Below are positions 1-12,261 of a DNA stretch of 64,000 bases, one piece after another. Both the position numbers and the translations under genes were made by a program. The DNA is taken from positions 372,001 through 436,000 of the forward strand of contig JAACJO010000015.1 in assembly GCA_013368445.1 (NCBI GenBank), written 5' to 3'. Below the pieces are notes generated by a model. That model had not been told where the DNA came from. It worked only from the letters and a program-made list of their open reading frames with translations, and ran no database searches. This DNA is from Leucocoprinus leucothites. Its lineage: Eukaryota > Basidiomycota > Agaricomycetes > Agaricales > Agaricaceae. The stretch's first letter is position 1. Each line of letters begins with the position of its first letter.

Positions 1-277
1 CTGTAAATTTCTTGTCGTACCGATATTCCAGACGCTAATGATTTTTGTCTGGTATGTTTGTAAACAGAAACTGGAAGAAGCATTGCCAGCGTCGTATACG
101 ATACTTGCGAGAAATCCCCAATGCGAAATCATGAGTGAACAACTAGAAAGATTCAGAGAAGTTTCCATCAAGGACGATGTCGGTATAGAATTTTCGTGAT
201 GTTTGTGGTAACTAATTATACATTATCACCGGAGGGAGACAATCACATCCCAAGTTCGTATGACATTAATACTACAA
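1..277. other. Gene-free left edge of window
   Basis: I see no supportable coding region here. It is the 3' flank of the minus-strand GTPase gene that ends at 278. Confidence 0.5.
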
Positions 278-1084
278 TTACAGACCCCTCACCTTTTCTG
301 CTATCTCGCGGGCCTCCGTTTCCGACATACCGCAAGCGTTCACCATTCTATTCAACGCTTCTCCAGCTACCTCCTTGACGTCCTCGTGCCGCACCTTCCT
401 AGTTCTGCCGCATCCGATATCTTGATTTGTAAAGGTGACTTCAACAATATTCCTGAACCACTCTGCGGCTGGAACGCGCCACGGATCAGCCAGACAAGTG
501 GATCGTATCAATCGTTGGACTTTTTCTCGAGAATCCTCATATTCATCGTCGAACTTATGTCCATCCCCCCTTCTGTTCTTCTTCCCTCTGAACGCCGTGA
601 CACACGCGAATCCCGCGGGATGAATCCCATACCTCTGAAAAGTCGATTTGTTATCCCACCACCACCGATCCATGTTATCCTCGTTCTCCAGCCCAGTGAT
701 GACAACGACGCTAGGGACCTTTGACTGACAAATGACCTCCTGGAATAATTTCCAGTTTTTGGGAGCGGAGTCTTTGATTCGAGGGGCACGCATGACGAAC
801 ATCAGGAGGCTGACGCCGTCGGAAAGTTTACGGAGAAGCGAGTATAGTTGGGCAATAGCATCCGCTTTGGGAACTTTCCCGGCGTCACCTTCATCGAGGC
901 CGGCGGTATCCCAGAGCGTTGCGGGCTGGCCGACAACGTTGACTTCGAAGCTGCGACTTTCGAATGTGCAGCCTCTTGCACCGCTTGATATGTCGGCGGC
1001 GTGTTCGTTGCTCGAGAGCATGTTGACGACGCTGCTCTTTCCGGCGCCGGATTCCCCGAAAATGATTATGTTGGATCGAGGCAT
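278..1084 (-). CDS. AIG1/GIMAP-like P-loop GTPase (copy 1)
   Basis: A single-exon 268-aa protein that is essentially one GTPase domain. The P-loop GESGAGKSS is at residues 10-18, followed by a switch region (GCTFES) and the G3 motif DTAG at 59-62 (followed by LDEGD). At the G4 position it has VVITGLENED instead of NKxD, as in the other two copies in the window. A conserved WWW/WW patch and a KFDDEYEDSREK stretch follow, then a helical C-terminus. Such proteins are frequent in mushroom genomes and resemble AIG1/GIMAP and septin-related GTPases. Family knowledge suggests GTP binding and membrane-associated or scaffold roles, but the substrate is unknown. The two paralogues at 2.2-3.8 kb and 17.0-17.8 kb share the same motif order. 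No membrane segment or signal peptide is visible. The first ATG precedes the P-loop by nine residues, which fits the intact paralogue at 17 kb. Confidence 0.85.
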   Translation of the reverse strand: MPRSNIIIFGESGAGKSSVVNMLSSNEHAADISSGARGCTFESRSFEVNVVGQPATLWDTAGLDEGDAGKVPKADAIAQLYSLLRKLSDGVSLLMFVMRAPRIKDSAPKNWKLFQEVICQSKVPSVVVITGLENEDNMDRWWWDNKSTFQRYGIHPAGFACVTAFRGKKNRRGDGHKFDDEYEDSREKVQRLIRSTCLADPWRVPAAEWFRNIVEVTFTNQDIGCGRTRKVRHEDVKEVAGEALNRMVNACGMSETEAREIAEKVRGL

Positions 1085-1165
1085 TGGATCAAGAGCTGAT
1101 ACGAGAGAGAGAGAATTATCGAGATGATGAGGACGTTTGGTGATTTCGTGCTCGGAGTTGGGAGG

Positions 1166-1173
1166 CTATATAG
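1166..1173 (-). promoter_or_regulatory. Possible TATA box of the first GTPase gene
   Basis: The palindromic CTATATAG lies 82 nt upstream of the ATG at 1084, a plausible TATA distance for a fungal gene with a short leader. Sequence match only. Confidence 0.35.
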
Positions 1174-2233
1174 CTTAGGTGGACTTTGAGCCACTGGGGA
1201 GACATCGAGTGGAGATGGTTTTACACTTTTTTACGGCATCAAGAACAGAAATTGAATGTATGAACGCATTCAACTACTGTTCGCTTCAATGACTACAACA
1301 GAAGTCGAGTGTCAATCTGCTTGTGGGTGCGTGTGAGCCATGAAAAAAGCTGTGTCGTAGCACCTTCACCTTATCGCCCAATTACCTCTCTGCGGCAGTG
1401 CGTAGAAATGGATATGTGCATTCGAGAAGACTAGTAGTGCGCGCTCGCTACGGCATATTCCTCGGACTCTGGGCTTTTACTTAAGCAAATATGGACTATT
1501 CAAGAGGAGGGAGGATCGGGAGGATGGCGCAAGACCTCAATGTGCTGTGCTTTGGGCTCGAGTTAGGCCGGTTTCTCCACTGGCCTGGGTATTGTAATGG
1601 AATGTTCAATCCTTTCCTTGATACACTCCTTGCGCTATCACATTGAGGACCTTCGCGAAGTTCGCAGCATTGCTTTTCATCATCAGCTCCCTCAAAGCTT
1701 AAAACTACTGTATACGAAAATGCTTCTTATACACAGCACCTCGTTGGAACCGGGAGTCTGAAGAGAAGTAGATTGATGTACAGGGCTTGTCTGTTGGTTG
1801 GAAGAAGACCACTTCGGCACCACATTTCAGCTTCTCTACTGCGTATTGCTGTTCTCCAATTGACCGATCACCCGTCCGGTTGAACGCGCCAGTTCGAAGT
1901 CCATACAGATGACGAGTCTAGTCAAGAACCTTCAACGCTGGCACTTCTGTCAGGAAAAATGCAACCCTTCACCATCCGCACCACCTGCTGTCCTTGACAT
2001 ACTTTCGAAAGTCCAAAACCAATCGAGGGTGTATCAAAGACGCAGTAATCCCGGCCACTGGGCATGCCGTCCATTTACTGCACTGATGTCATATCGAGCA
2101 CCAAGATGTTTGGAGCGATAACGACCTTCCTTTGCTGACACGATGAGGGGACTTGCCGGATATCTGAGCCTCTATCGTTTAAGAAGGCACCTAATGATGA
2201 ACCAGACGTCCAGCTTTCCAGCACCAACTACTC
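1174..2233. other. Intergenic region between divergent GTPase genes
   Basis: About 1.1 kb between two head-to-head GTPase genes. Only short frames lacking splice support are present. It presumably holds both promoters, but I see no clear element besides the TATA-like site at 1166. Confidence 0.5.
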
Positions 2234-3817
2234 ATGACGAACCTCTTCAAAAATATAGCTGACTATACCTGGACTCCCCGTCGGGGTGGCACTTCGGACG
2301 GTAATACTACGACTGAAATCTTGGCTACAATAAGCGACTGAAATATTGCTCTAGGAAGGCCTACCGAGCCGAGAGTAAGCGCACAAGATGAGCGCCAGTC
2401 TGCGTCTAGAAATTCGGCTGTCCATAATCGTGGGAATGTATCACGTTCGTCCGCCTCGCATCAACAGTCCTCTCTTCGTCAGGAGCCACAATCCAGGCCA
2501 CCAGCAGGTATGCTCTTTGACTCCAGAAATCTACCGTTCTGAGCTGATATCTCACTGCGTATAGCAAATGAAGCTCGTGAAGTGTCAACTCAAGCTAGTT
2601 TCGGTGGGCGGGATTACCACCTTCATCATAATTCGTCGTATTGATGCACAGTTATTTTAGTGCCGACATCTAGGCAGCCAGCAGGCCCTCAAGCTAGGGT
2701 GATTACACCTCCACCGCAGACGCAGGATCATGGTTATCACAATCAAGCACCGTACCCCAACCAAGATCACGCACCCTCATACCCTACAAACCGTCAGCAG
2801 ACCGGATTGAATGTGCCTGAAGGTACAAATATTTCGGTCGTTGTGAATTTGGAGGCTAATTTCTCGTCCTATTTATTTTATTAAGGGCGTGTCGGAGCTA
2901 CCAGACCCAATCAAGCAGGCAAGAAAATCTTTCATTATCGAGGTTCCAAGACTAACTCTCTTACACCCAGATGACTCCATGCCCAATCGCCATTATCAAC
3001 GGCGTCCGCGAGAGCCCAAAGGGCCCCTCTTCCGAAAGATACAGGCCGACTCGCCCCGTAGCATTGTCATCTTTGGAGAGACAGGCACTGGGAAGAGTAG
3101 CCTGATTAATATGCTCTCCGACAATGAAGTAGCGAAAGTCAGCAACCTCGCTGTTGGCTGTACTTTTGAAAGTGCCCCCCACCCCATCACTGTGGACGGA
3201 GTGCCCTACACCCTCTGGGACACCGCCGGGCTCAACGAAGGCGACTCGGGCTCTGTCCCGGCAGACATTGCTCTCAACCATCTACGCGACCTTGTGGATA
3301 AGCTACATGACGGCTTGAGCCTCCTCGTCTACTGCATTCGTGGTGCGAGATACCGCGATATCCTTAAAGTCAACTACGACCTCTTCAGAGAGATCATTTG
3401 TCAAGGGGAGGTTCCTATTGTCATTGTTGTGACGGGGCTCGAGAATGAAGAATGTATGGAAGACTGGTGGCGTCACAACGAGAAGGAGTTCACTTCTCGG
3501 AAAATGGTTTTCGAGGGCATGCTTGTGTAACGACGACGAAGGGGAAGAGGAACATGTTTGAAGAAGAGTACGAAGACTCGAAGACGGTTCTTCGAGAGCT
3601 TATCCAGGAGAAGTGTCCTCCTGATGCATGGGTGATCAATAGCGATGCTTGGCTTCAACGTATCACTACGAGGATCCAAGAGTATTACGATGATTACAAT
3701 GGGTACTCGAGTATGCCGACGGAAGCCGGAGGAGGGCAATTACCAGTCCCGAGCCTACTCCGCTCATTTATAGGCACCGTCTTGCCGCTCATCTCGCGCC
3801 AATGGCTTTCCTTTTAG
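2234..3817 (+). CDS. AIG1-like GTPase with disordered N-terminal extension; frame interrupted near 3,490-3,503
   Basis: Splice reading gives five exons: 2234-2300, 2355-2507, 2565-2603, 2661-2822 and 2971-3817, joined in frame by GT-AG introns. The N-terminal ~140 residues are low-complexity (S/R/Q, then P/Q/N/H-rich), followed by a GTPase domain with P-loop GETGTGKSS, G3 DTAG (LNEGD) and the family's TGLENEE motif at G4. Aligned with the two single-exon paralogues, the frame shifts by one base between about 3490 and 3503: the upstream frame runs to a stop at 3530, while the conserved GHACVTTTKGK continuation lies in the next frame and runs to 3817. This is either a sequencing error or a recent inactivating indel. 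The extension has no counterpart in copies 1 and 3. The exon model is inferred by eye; the GTPase domain is certain. Confidence 0.7.
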
Positions 3818-4074
3818 TTCCTCTACACACACCTGCTACACCGCTCGTCACCTCTTTAGTATTCCTGACTTTTTAAGACGTTGTCTTCTGTGCTCTTGCG
3901 GCTATCCGCCTTCCAGAGATGTGTCAGTGCTTTACGCTTGTATTTCTACTGTGACCTAGTGATTATACGAACTTGCAATAGCTTCGCCTTATAAGTTGCC
4001 TTCTCCACGCGTTTTCTCCAGGAGTCAAATGGGAGATTCCTACTCTAGACCTTCCCCTAAATTTGCATATGCAA

Positions 4075-4163
4075 GCCCTTATGGCGTAGTGGTAGCGCGT
4101 CTCACTTGTACATCCCTTGGGAATGTAATGAGAAGGTCCCTAGTTCAATCCTGGGTGGGGGCA
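4075..4163 (+). tRNA. tRNA-Thr (anticodon UGU) with intron
   Basis: A full cloverleaf can be drawn. The 7-bp acceptor stem is GCCCTTA/TGGGGGC (two G-T pairs) with discriminator A at 4163. The D arm is GCG/CGC around AGTGGTAG, the anticodon stem is TCTCA/TGAGA, and the T arm is CCTAG-TTCAATC-CTGGG. The anticodon loop is CTTGTAA once a 17-nt intron (about 4111-4127) is removed at the canonical 37/38 position, giving anticodon TGT at 4107-4109. Mature length is 72 nt. A T-run follows at 4168-4172 and can end Pol III transcription. Confidence 0.9.
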
Positions 4164-4270
4164 AATATTTTTGCCTCCAAAACATTTCTCAGGAATCGGA
4201 GCTGTTGTCCCAGAACCATGCTTGAAATCATTTGGTGACATTAAACTCAATATTTCCACATTGTTTACAC

Positions 4271-7137
4271 TCAAGACATAGAGTACGATTCCAGCCTCCT
4301 ACGAATCTCCATCAATCTCTCTTTCCTGCTTGTCAATTCTCGTCTATCTCGTGCCACGTTAGGATCCTCAGCAAGGAGACTCCCCTCAGCTCCTCGCTTG
4401 AATACATCCATAAGGTTGCCGAAAATTGTGGTTTCCAGATTGGCCGTGAGGGCCTGAACAAGCTCATGCTCGACCATTAATAGGAGGGTATCGGAGAACC
4501 TCTGCCGAGGACAAATCGTCAGCGCTCATGTTAGAGGTATAAAACCGGACTAACCTCGTAAGCAAATTGAAAGTACGCACGAACCGTCGCCATGACGTGA
4601 AGTTCATCCCGATGGTCGAAGTAGCCTTCGCGGCCATATGGATAAAAAACTCCATGATATACTCCCATCCATTTGGTCTGTTCTGTTTTGAAATCGCTGC
4701 GTTGGCTGAAAAATGGTTTCTTTTCTATGTCGAGGAGCTTCTGAACTGCGGCCTCAGTTACAGCCCTGCTCTTCTCAAGCTCAGTCCGAGTGTTGGTCCT
4801 AATTGAGTGTATCCCATTAGTCGCTGAGAGGAATGTCAGAGAAAGGATCATACGAGACGAATGTTTTCAGGTTGCGATAACCTGAAAAATGATCATCGGC
4901 TAGTTTATTGACGACCGACGAAAATTCAATATAAATGTCCTCGAAACAAGCCTGCGTGGGCGCTTTCCACCCCTCCACAAACTGTTGGATGAGCCTTTCG
5001 TATGTCTCGTACGGGATGAAGCCTGGGAGTTCCCAGCCGGTACAGCTATGGAACCCTTTGGGATCAGATTCTCGGATGATTTGACGTGAGCAACATACTC
5101 TTCAATAAGCTTGCGAACATCCACAATATCATAAACCTTGTCGTCACGGTTGTCGTCATCGCTGCCATTGTCGCTGTCGCTGTCGTAGACGACTTCGGAC
5201 GGCCCGACTTGCTTGCTCTTAAACTCGGGGCATGTGTCGAAAACTTCTTTCCTCAGGCGGACGTACCGCCTCCTGCATTCTTGAGCAAGGGATTTGTGCG
5301 AGTCTCCAACACTTGCTGTACCGAGTTCTCTAAGAAATGCATTGATCATCAACGTAATCGTTGTTGTCGAGTGATCGCCTTGGGGCAGTGGAGGTAGTTG
5401 CGCAAGGCGATCACTACAAGCTTTCAACGCTGCTTCTAGTTCGGCACGCAGACGTGGAAGACTCGAGAAGTAGTCAGATATTGAATCGGTGCAGGTTTGA
5501 TGTGAGCTCACTTCGTCTCGATGAGTTGTACCAGGTGAGCACTGATATCTCGAACAAGGTTACTCACACCAAATCTTCCCCTGTCTCCCACTTCGTTCCA
5601 GGGTTTTGTGATATCAAAGTAGTTGGGATCGGGAAGATTGTGAGCCGTATAACCCTGTTGTCGCAGGTGGTCGTTTGGTAGTCTTACGCAATAGTAACCA
5701 TGTTGGAGGTAATTCGGACTGCCTGGGGTGTTCCGCATTGTTCGCTTCCAGCTTTCCTGCGCGCCGGTGTCACCCGGGCCGAGGAGGTCGGGCTTTGTGA
5801 GAACAACTGAGGTATAAAAATCAGACGAAGGCCAAGCTAAATCAACTGCAAACTTAGCGCTGACCAATGGTTCGTCGTCCATCCGGATCTGAGGCCTTTG
5901 CCAGTTTAACGGCACCTGCATTCTGAATATCATCTATGTAATTTGAACCCAGGTTCAACATCCATATTATACAATCCAAAGAAGAGACAAAGCGATAGCT
6001 CACCGATGACGGGTATCGTCACCAAAATCAACGTATTTTCTCCCTCGACATGTCGACTAGAGAGGTTGTGGATCAAGTCAATCGAGTCCTGCTCTGCATT
6101 CTGGATCAAACCTAGCGATGTTCAGTGAGAAACTATAGTTCGAGGAGAATCGAAGGCACGACCCACCAGGCAAGTCGACGAAAGACAAGTCCGTCAACCC
6201 TTGATCTCGGATATCAACCACTATCGTATCTTCGGTAAACTTTCGCATGTCTGTTTCAGCATCAATCGCTTGCTTAATCTCATTCGCAGATTTTATCAGC
6301 CACTGAGTCTTGTCTGGATTCGTGCTCAGGATTGCGCCCTGGGCTCTGCGAAGCCAAAGTTCGACGTCAGCTTTATTAGTGATCCGAGGGCCAAAAGGTT
6401 GGGCTGCAGAAAACCCTCCTGTGCTGGGCCGGAGAGAAATGTTACAGGTCCAGGACACGGCAGCACTGGACATGGTACATTCCATTGGGCACCTAGTAGA
6501 TAACAGAGATGGGCTATGAGAAAAACCATGTTACCTTGCAAAGAAGGTGCTCACCGCGTACAGGTTCCACTATCTCTTGGAACATTGATCTGTAAAAGAT
6601 CGAGTCGATTCCGATGAAGCGCGTTATTGGGGTAAAAGGATTACTCACGCCAGTCACAGCTTCAATCAAAGAGCTTTTCCCCGCTACACAGAAACGCGTC
6701 AATTCAGACGAATGAATCACTTGATGCTGCTTCCTGCTATCCGTCGGACTCACCTGATTGACTTCCTATGACTGCGATCTTGGGCAAATCGAATTCGCTA
6801 TCAGCCCTGCAATACACGGTCAAGCCAAGCCAAGACAGAAAGACCTGTGTTATTTTTCATAAACTCACCCTAAATTACGAAGGTCTCTCAATAGCGCCAT
6901 GAGAGCTCTGCATTTCTGTGCATAATCTCCACTATGGATGACAGGGCCTCTATTCCCAGAGCGACTATTCGTCTGGGATGAACCCTGAGTGGAGGAATGC
7001 GACTGAAGTGTAGCGCCCCCGGCGATAGAAGGAATCTCAGGGAGTGGGGGCGGGGTAGACTGGGTCTGGGACTGCCCATCAGAGGTCCCGGTGCTACCTG
7101 AACTGGCTCTACGTCTCGACCTGTTAAATGGGAACAT
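4271..7137 (-). CDS. Mx/dynamin-like large GTPase
   Basis: A multi-exon dynamin-superfamily protein of roughly 750-800 aa. After a Ser/Thr/Pro/Gln-rich N-terminus come G1 GSQSAGKSS (split by an intron), the dynamin signature VPRDSGTCTRCPMEC, G3 DLPG and G4 LTKPD. The stalk region follows, and the C-terminal exon (4271-4477) looks like a GTPase effector domain. No PH domain or proline-rich tail is seen, so it is closer to Mx/DRP-type than endocytic dynamins. The stalk carries an acidic insertion (VYDSDSDNGSDDDNRDD, about 5150-5200) that is probably a disordered loop. All GTPase motifs are intact and the exons I checked join in frame through GT-AG introns, so it looks functional. Such enzymes assemble on membranes and remodel them by GTP hydrolysis; the target membrane here is unknown. 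The start at 7137 is the first ATG of the N-terminal exon. Confidence 0.85.
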
Positions 7138-7501
7138 TGGATTATGAAAGAGTCAAAGAGGGGATCTGAGGCGTTCCTCATTCTTGTGGCTGCTTTAAAT
7201 ATTCGCTCCTTATCGACGCATCTGTGAGAAGCCACTCGAAGCACAAGGCATTACAGGATTGGACGGGCGGATCCTTCTATTAGCCTCATGCATCATCTTC
7301 TAGGTGGGCGCAGCGTCATAGTAGTAGAACTCTTTGACGTTTTCTTTATTGATGATAGCCGATAATCAGGCACAACTCAGCGCCCTCCCGGCACCGTACC
7401 ACGAGGATGGAATGCAGAAGCCATCGTGCACACTCACACGCCGATAAAGGGTAGATAAATCGAGACACATGATTCAAAATTCGTCCCCACAATGCATAGC
7501 C

Positions 7502-9150
7502 TCACGAAGATGTTACTGATTCTGGCTCGGCAGTCGAAAGTTTGGGCTGTTGCTTAACAGCTTCATCGGCCGCATGCTGAACTTCCGCAGGCGTGCGGGC
7601 TGCGGCTGGAGTAGTATCACCATTTGCGGCAGGCTTCTGAGCATTCTTGCCCTTGCCGGGAGGTGGTGGATGATAAACCTTCTCCTGAAGAACACTGCTT
7701 CGTGAACATTCTACGGACCAAGAGTAGGTTTACGTACCTTCTTCTTTTTCTTCTCTGGCTTCGCATTAGGGTCAGGGTAGGCAAGCGCCGTAATCCTTTG
7801 CCACTCCTCATTCTCCTCATACGCACTCCGGATAGGTTCCAATAAACGATTGATGCTACTCGCCACAGAAATCTTCAGATCTTTTGGATGGAGCTTCTTC
7901 TCCTCAAACTCAGCCTTCATCTCGTCGAATGACTTGTAATGCGAATTTCCACCAAACTTCACGTCGCGTTCTACAGTGAAGACTGTGCCCTCGGGAGCAT
8001 CGTCCGAAATGAACGGTCTTTGATCGCCGAGACCAGCCTCAAGGATAGAGCTACCTTTCAATCTGTCGATGCGGAGTTGGCTAATTGGAATAAGAACGGC
8101 CTCCACAAATGCAAGAACACCGTTGTCCTCCACGTTTCCCTCTTCGCAAAAAGCCGCCTTAATCTTCTTACGAACGAGTTCAGGGGTATCGAGGAAGTCA
8201 ATTTTGGAGTTTGGGTCGGATGAAGACATCTTTCCACCAGCTAATCCAGGAACCATGGCGTTCATGAGATGGGCACGTTTCTTGTATCCAAGTCTTGGGA
8301 GGTAGAGTTCGGCAAATGTGAATATTTTCCGCTACATAAAATATGAGTGCTGGCTAATACGAATTTTAGAATGCCGCACCTGATCTACACCACCGAACTG
8401 AAAGTCAACGTCAAGGTACTGTTCATCTAGGGCTTGAAGGCCTGGATACAAGAGACCACTCAACAGCGGACTCTCCACTTGCTTCACTACCTCTGCTCCA
8501 GCCTTCTTTGCGTCGTGCTCTGTGACGGTCGCACAAAGCTTGTAATTATCCATATTATACTCTTTCGTCAGTTGGTAATCGGAACCTTGAACGAAGTGGA
8601 GTCTCGAAATCGGAATGCCCAGGGACATAAACACCGCTCTAAGGACGAACTCGTAGTACTTTGTACGATGGGCGACGAGCTCCAACGGAGCCTTCATGTT
8701 ATCCAGAAAGGCGTGGACATCTGTTGCGCGCGGCGTCAGCGAAATCCACTGTACTCCAGAGTTGAATTACCGGCAAGCAGAACTTTAACCTAGTCACAAT
8801 CAGTAATTTGTTCGGTCCAGGGTTAAAAAGCACTCACCTCAACCCCTGCTAGCAGGAAATCAGCTATCTTTGTTAACGGTACAAAATATCCGATGTGCGC
8901 TGCGATGATCAATAATTTAGATTCATTGTCATAATAATTGGTGTTGATGAAGCGCACGTCTCCCGGTAGGTGCAGTCCCTAACCATTGAAGCCTAATCAG
9001 AAGTGGTCATAAGTAGATCAAAGGGATTTACATACCCCAGTATGCCTTCGGTGCCCGGCCTTCAGCTAAGATGGTCTTGATAGAATCACCACCGAGTACT
9101 TCTTGGAGTCTCCGTGATATGAGTTCCCATTTTTCGTCAGGGGTCGCCAT
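7502..9150 (-). CDS. TYS1: Tyrosyl-tRNA synthetase, cytosolic
   Basis: A class I aminoacyl-tRNA synthetase that attaches tyrosine to tRNA-Tyr. It starts [11 protein letters not shown] spliced exon junction rebuilds TAPTGRPHIGYF (HIGH-type motif), then come the tyrosine-binding segment ([23 protein letters not shown], split in reading), DFQFGGVDQ, and KMSSS in [12 protein letters not shown]. The C-terminus is lysine-rich (KPEKKKKK), followed after a GT-AG intron by a short tail ending in stop at 7502-7504. Length and domain order match fungal cytosolic TyrRS without an EMAP-like extension. At least five introns are visible. The 5' exon, first intron and promoter are duplicated at 12.65-13.1 kb as a dead fragment. 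It is the first of the housekeeping genes in the window. Confidence 0.95.
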
Positions 9151-9793
9151 GAGGATGATAGAGGGTATAAATCAAAGTAGTGCCAGCGATGATTGAATTT
9201 TCGAAATGACGTTGACTCGACTGTCGGCAATCGCCATTGTTTGGCTCAGGTATGAACACCAAATAACTCTACGATGCCGTATCAAATGAACACCGGGTTG
9301 CTGATTCATCTGCAACAGTCCTCGAGACTGACTGCATCATATGGTATCCTTGTTCTTTGATAATCATAGCGAAATTCCTCGAAGCATTTCTATAGCCCCT
9401 CATCTGGTGCAAACTGATCATGAACTTGAATGATACCTCGGCCTGACAGTGCTCAAGCGCTCACCTGAAGCTCCATCCGACCATATCAACGCTCACTGTA
9501 ACCTGTATTCTCCTGCACACTGATGCTTTCCTAGCTCTAGGCTACCTATATCGCATCTGTATCTACTTATATACTCCTGTCATCCAACCTGGTGGTTTTG
9601 TGGCACTGTGTTCGTATGATCATTTCTGCTCCGAGTTGTTGTCATGTACATCGCCTCTAGTCCCGTTTTGCCTCGTCGGGGGGATTTCTTATACTATTTA
9701 TGTCAAGCTGTAAGCTTTCCTGCAACGATAAAAAGGGCTTGAGTGTGGTCTCCTCTGGGCCAAACCCTTGATCGCTGGTTCTTTGAACTCTAT
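9151..9793. other. Divergent promoter region between TyrRS and membrane protein gene
   Basis: Gene-free. Its left half (to about 9,430) is clearly repeated at 12.83-13.1 kb, part of a larger tandem duplication. No other element recognised. Confidence 0.6.
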
Positions 9794-11818
9794 GTTTTCC
9801 TTTATTCGCCTTCTCAACCTTCGTCTGCTGGTCGTTTCATCCATCGCGGTTGCCATAACTTGGTTAGATGCATTCCACACAGGAACTATTCAAGATCCAG
9901 TTTACTTCTACAACTCTCAATTTAATCTGGGTGTCTACAGCCCCTTTGTATTCATCGTCCTTTCTGTTGAAATCTTCGTTCGACATACACTCACGTAAGT
10001 TCAATCTCTTCGTGGTGAGAGGTCCTACTCATGATTTAAATATAGGAAATGGTGCGGAGAATCATGGCTAAACATATACGAGCTTGTCTCGCTTCTCGTC
10101 GAAGTTTCTATAGGTTTGGAGAATTAAATCACTTCGAGACACTAATAATCCCACTCAATGAGCGATAACTTATGTAGGCCTATACTATACTATTGCCGTT
10201 ACTTCATCGGTCGATGGTCGAGCAAGGACTCGAGATGAACTATTGGTATCCACTTATGTTATGATGGGCTGTATAGGCATATCATTGCTGTGTCTCGCTT
10301 GGGATCTCTTTCGGAATAGAGCCAAGAGCGGACTCTTAAAGCCCTTTCATATCCTTGGAGGCATTCCAAAACATTCCCGCCCTCCCCCAAATTCACTCTT
10401 CTTTGGACAGTTCCTTTTTACAAGGCGATATAGGTATAACAAATTTAAATCTTTCTTGTCTCAATAGTTCTAATTACCACTCTACAGACGGGAGAGCTCC
10501 ATGCTTAGGATGTTGCGAGGAATAATTGCTGGAGTCATGCTCCTTTGTTTCGGAGTAGTTGCGTGTTTTGCCCTTATATTCCAGCCTTTTCAGAGCGAAG
10601 CACCGTCTCTAGTCAAAGAATTCCATATGTCTCAAATCGCTCTACAAAACCAAGGACTTCTCACATACCAAAACTGGATAATCAATATTGTATGTCCTTC
10701 CGTGTGGCAGGATCATGTCAAGAGATTATGTCACTAACAAGCTCACTTGTAGCAATCTGATTTCGATGATTCTCGTAGTGATAGCGACTGGAAAGCGTTT
10801 CTATTGAACTCGACCCAAGTGAAATGGAGGTCATCCATCCACCCCGACCAAAATAGCCAGTTTTGCACCAATTCTACTCATCTGAAGGACGCGGTTTCTT
10901 TTACTTGCCCTACCTCATTCACAACCAAAACTCGTAATGATCAAAACATGGGTAACGCTCATTATGTGGATCCCCTTGATGCTATTCTTCCCGAAAATGC
11001 CTTCTCTGAAATAACAATATTTTTTAATTTCAGTAACGTCCCACGGACTTCCCCCACCGACCATTCGAGTTGGCAAGGGGTTAGGATTGCCGTCTCCCTT
11101 GAATCAAGTGCCCCCTTAAGCTCTACCAGCATTATCCCCCTCGTTCCTAGTTCCCAGCTCATTGGGTTCGTCTCGATGGAATTCGTTCAGAAATTTGCCA
11201 ATGTAGGCACTGCTGCTTTTGGATGGAGAAAAGTAAGTCATTCGAACTCTATGATAAACCCTATGAGAAAGAATTAGTTACCTTCTGTTGTCAGTACTTA
11301 GCACCAATACCTGTGGTGAAAGTAGATGCACTCCTTACCGACCCATCACCTCCGGAATTGCAGCAGAAGCAAATTAATTCTGCGTCCCTACGACTTGTTC
11401 CTCTTCGGAGAGGTGGGTCCCAGGCCGAATATAGACTCGTACAGGACGACAAAGAAAACTCTATGCTCAGTGGTGTCGCACTCCTGGGTGGTCTTTGGAC
11501 ATTCCTTAATGGTGCTTTTGCCGTTATTTTTGGGAGCACATTACTTTTGATACTCTTCGGTGTGTACATCCTCTGTCAAATATTTTACTTGTCTGAATAG
11601 CTGTGATTCAAGGAATTAAGCCATTATCAATATACGGACTTGCACATATGATATCCGGGAACAAAAACTCTCTTGCAGAAGGGTCCGTATTGTCTCACAA
11701 TGAACAGCAACGCATTGTTGCATTGCTGCGTGAGCACTTGATGGACGTTGGCACCCCGGAGGAAAATGATATCGTACAAGACATCGAGTCTTATCCAGGG
11801 GTTCGGATGAAGCAGTGA
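9794..11818 (+). CDS. Multi-pass membrane protein of unknown function (copy A)
   Basis: Start ATG is at 9794 (MFSFIRLLNLRLLVV). About seven exons are joined by GT-AG introns. The N-terminal part has three or four hydrophobic helices (around LRLLVVSSIAVAITW, SPFVFIVLSVEIFV, a third near 10,110 and MMGCIGISLLCLAWDL). A further hydrophobic stretch lies at 10,501-10,590 (IIAGVMLLCFGVVACFALIF). A hydrophilic domain of roughly 180-200 residues with several N-x-S/T sites follows. Then come a strong membrane segment (SGVALLGGLWTFLNGAFAVIFGSTLLLILFG, split by position) and a cytosolic tail with the conserved KPLSIYGLAH and LLREHLMDV motifs. The topology suggests an extracytosolic loop domain anchored on both sides. 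I do not recognise a characterised family; its paralogue lies at 13.8-16.0 kb in the same order and with the same exon pattern. Confidence 0.75.
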
Positions 11819-12261
11819 ATAGCCTGCTATCATACGCCTCGGGGAAAAGTACCAGTGACACTACAAAGTTGGGAGAACCCGGCTTTCATATGGTAGCTTG
11901 GAGAGTCTGGGGGGTAGAAAGGAAATGTGAGATAGTGAGCCATGAACCTGTACCATACCCATACTACGAGCAGCCACCTAAACCAAAATCCGTTACACAC
12001 TGGAAATTCTTCATGTAGTGTCACGATCTCGCCGCCATCGGGGTTCGATCCAAAGAATTAGTAAGTCCCACGAAAAGCCGTATATTAAATAGTATTTCGA
12101 TAAATTCGGTAATTGATGACTGCTAACGTTCATCTGGGAGACTACTACTATACTTGTTCATCGAGCCACAGCCTGTTGTCTCTCGACGCAAACACTCTCT
12201 CAATAACCCTCTCTCAATAGCCCTCAATTATATCGAGCCATCTTTTTCGGCTTTTAGTGCT
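11819..12261. other. Intergenic gap
   Basis: No gene supported. It separates membrane gene A from the decayed repeat-precursor copy. Unlike the corresponding part of the second unit (16.0-18.3 kb), no GTPase gene is present. Confidence 0.5.
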
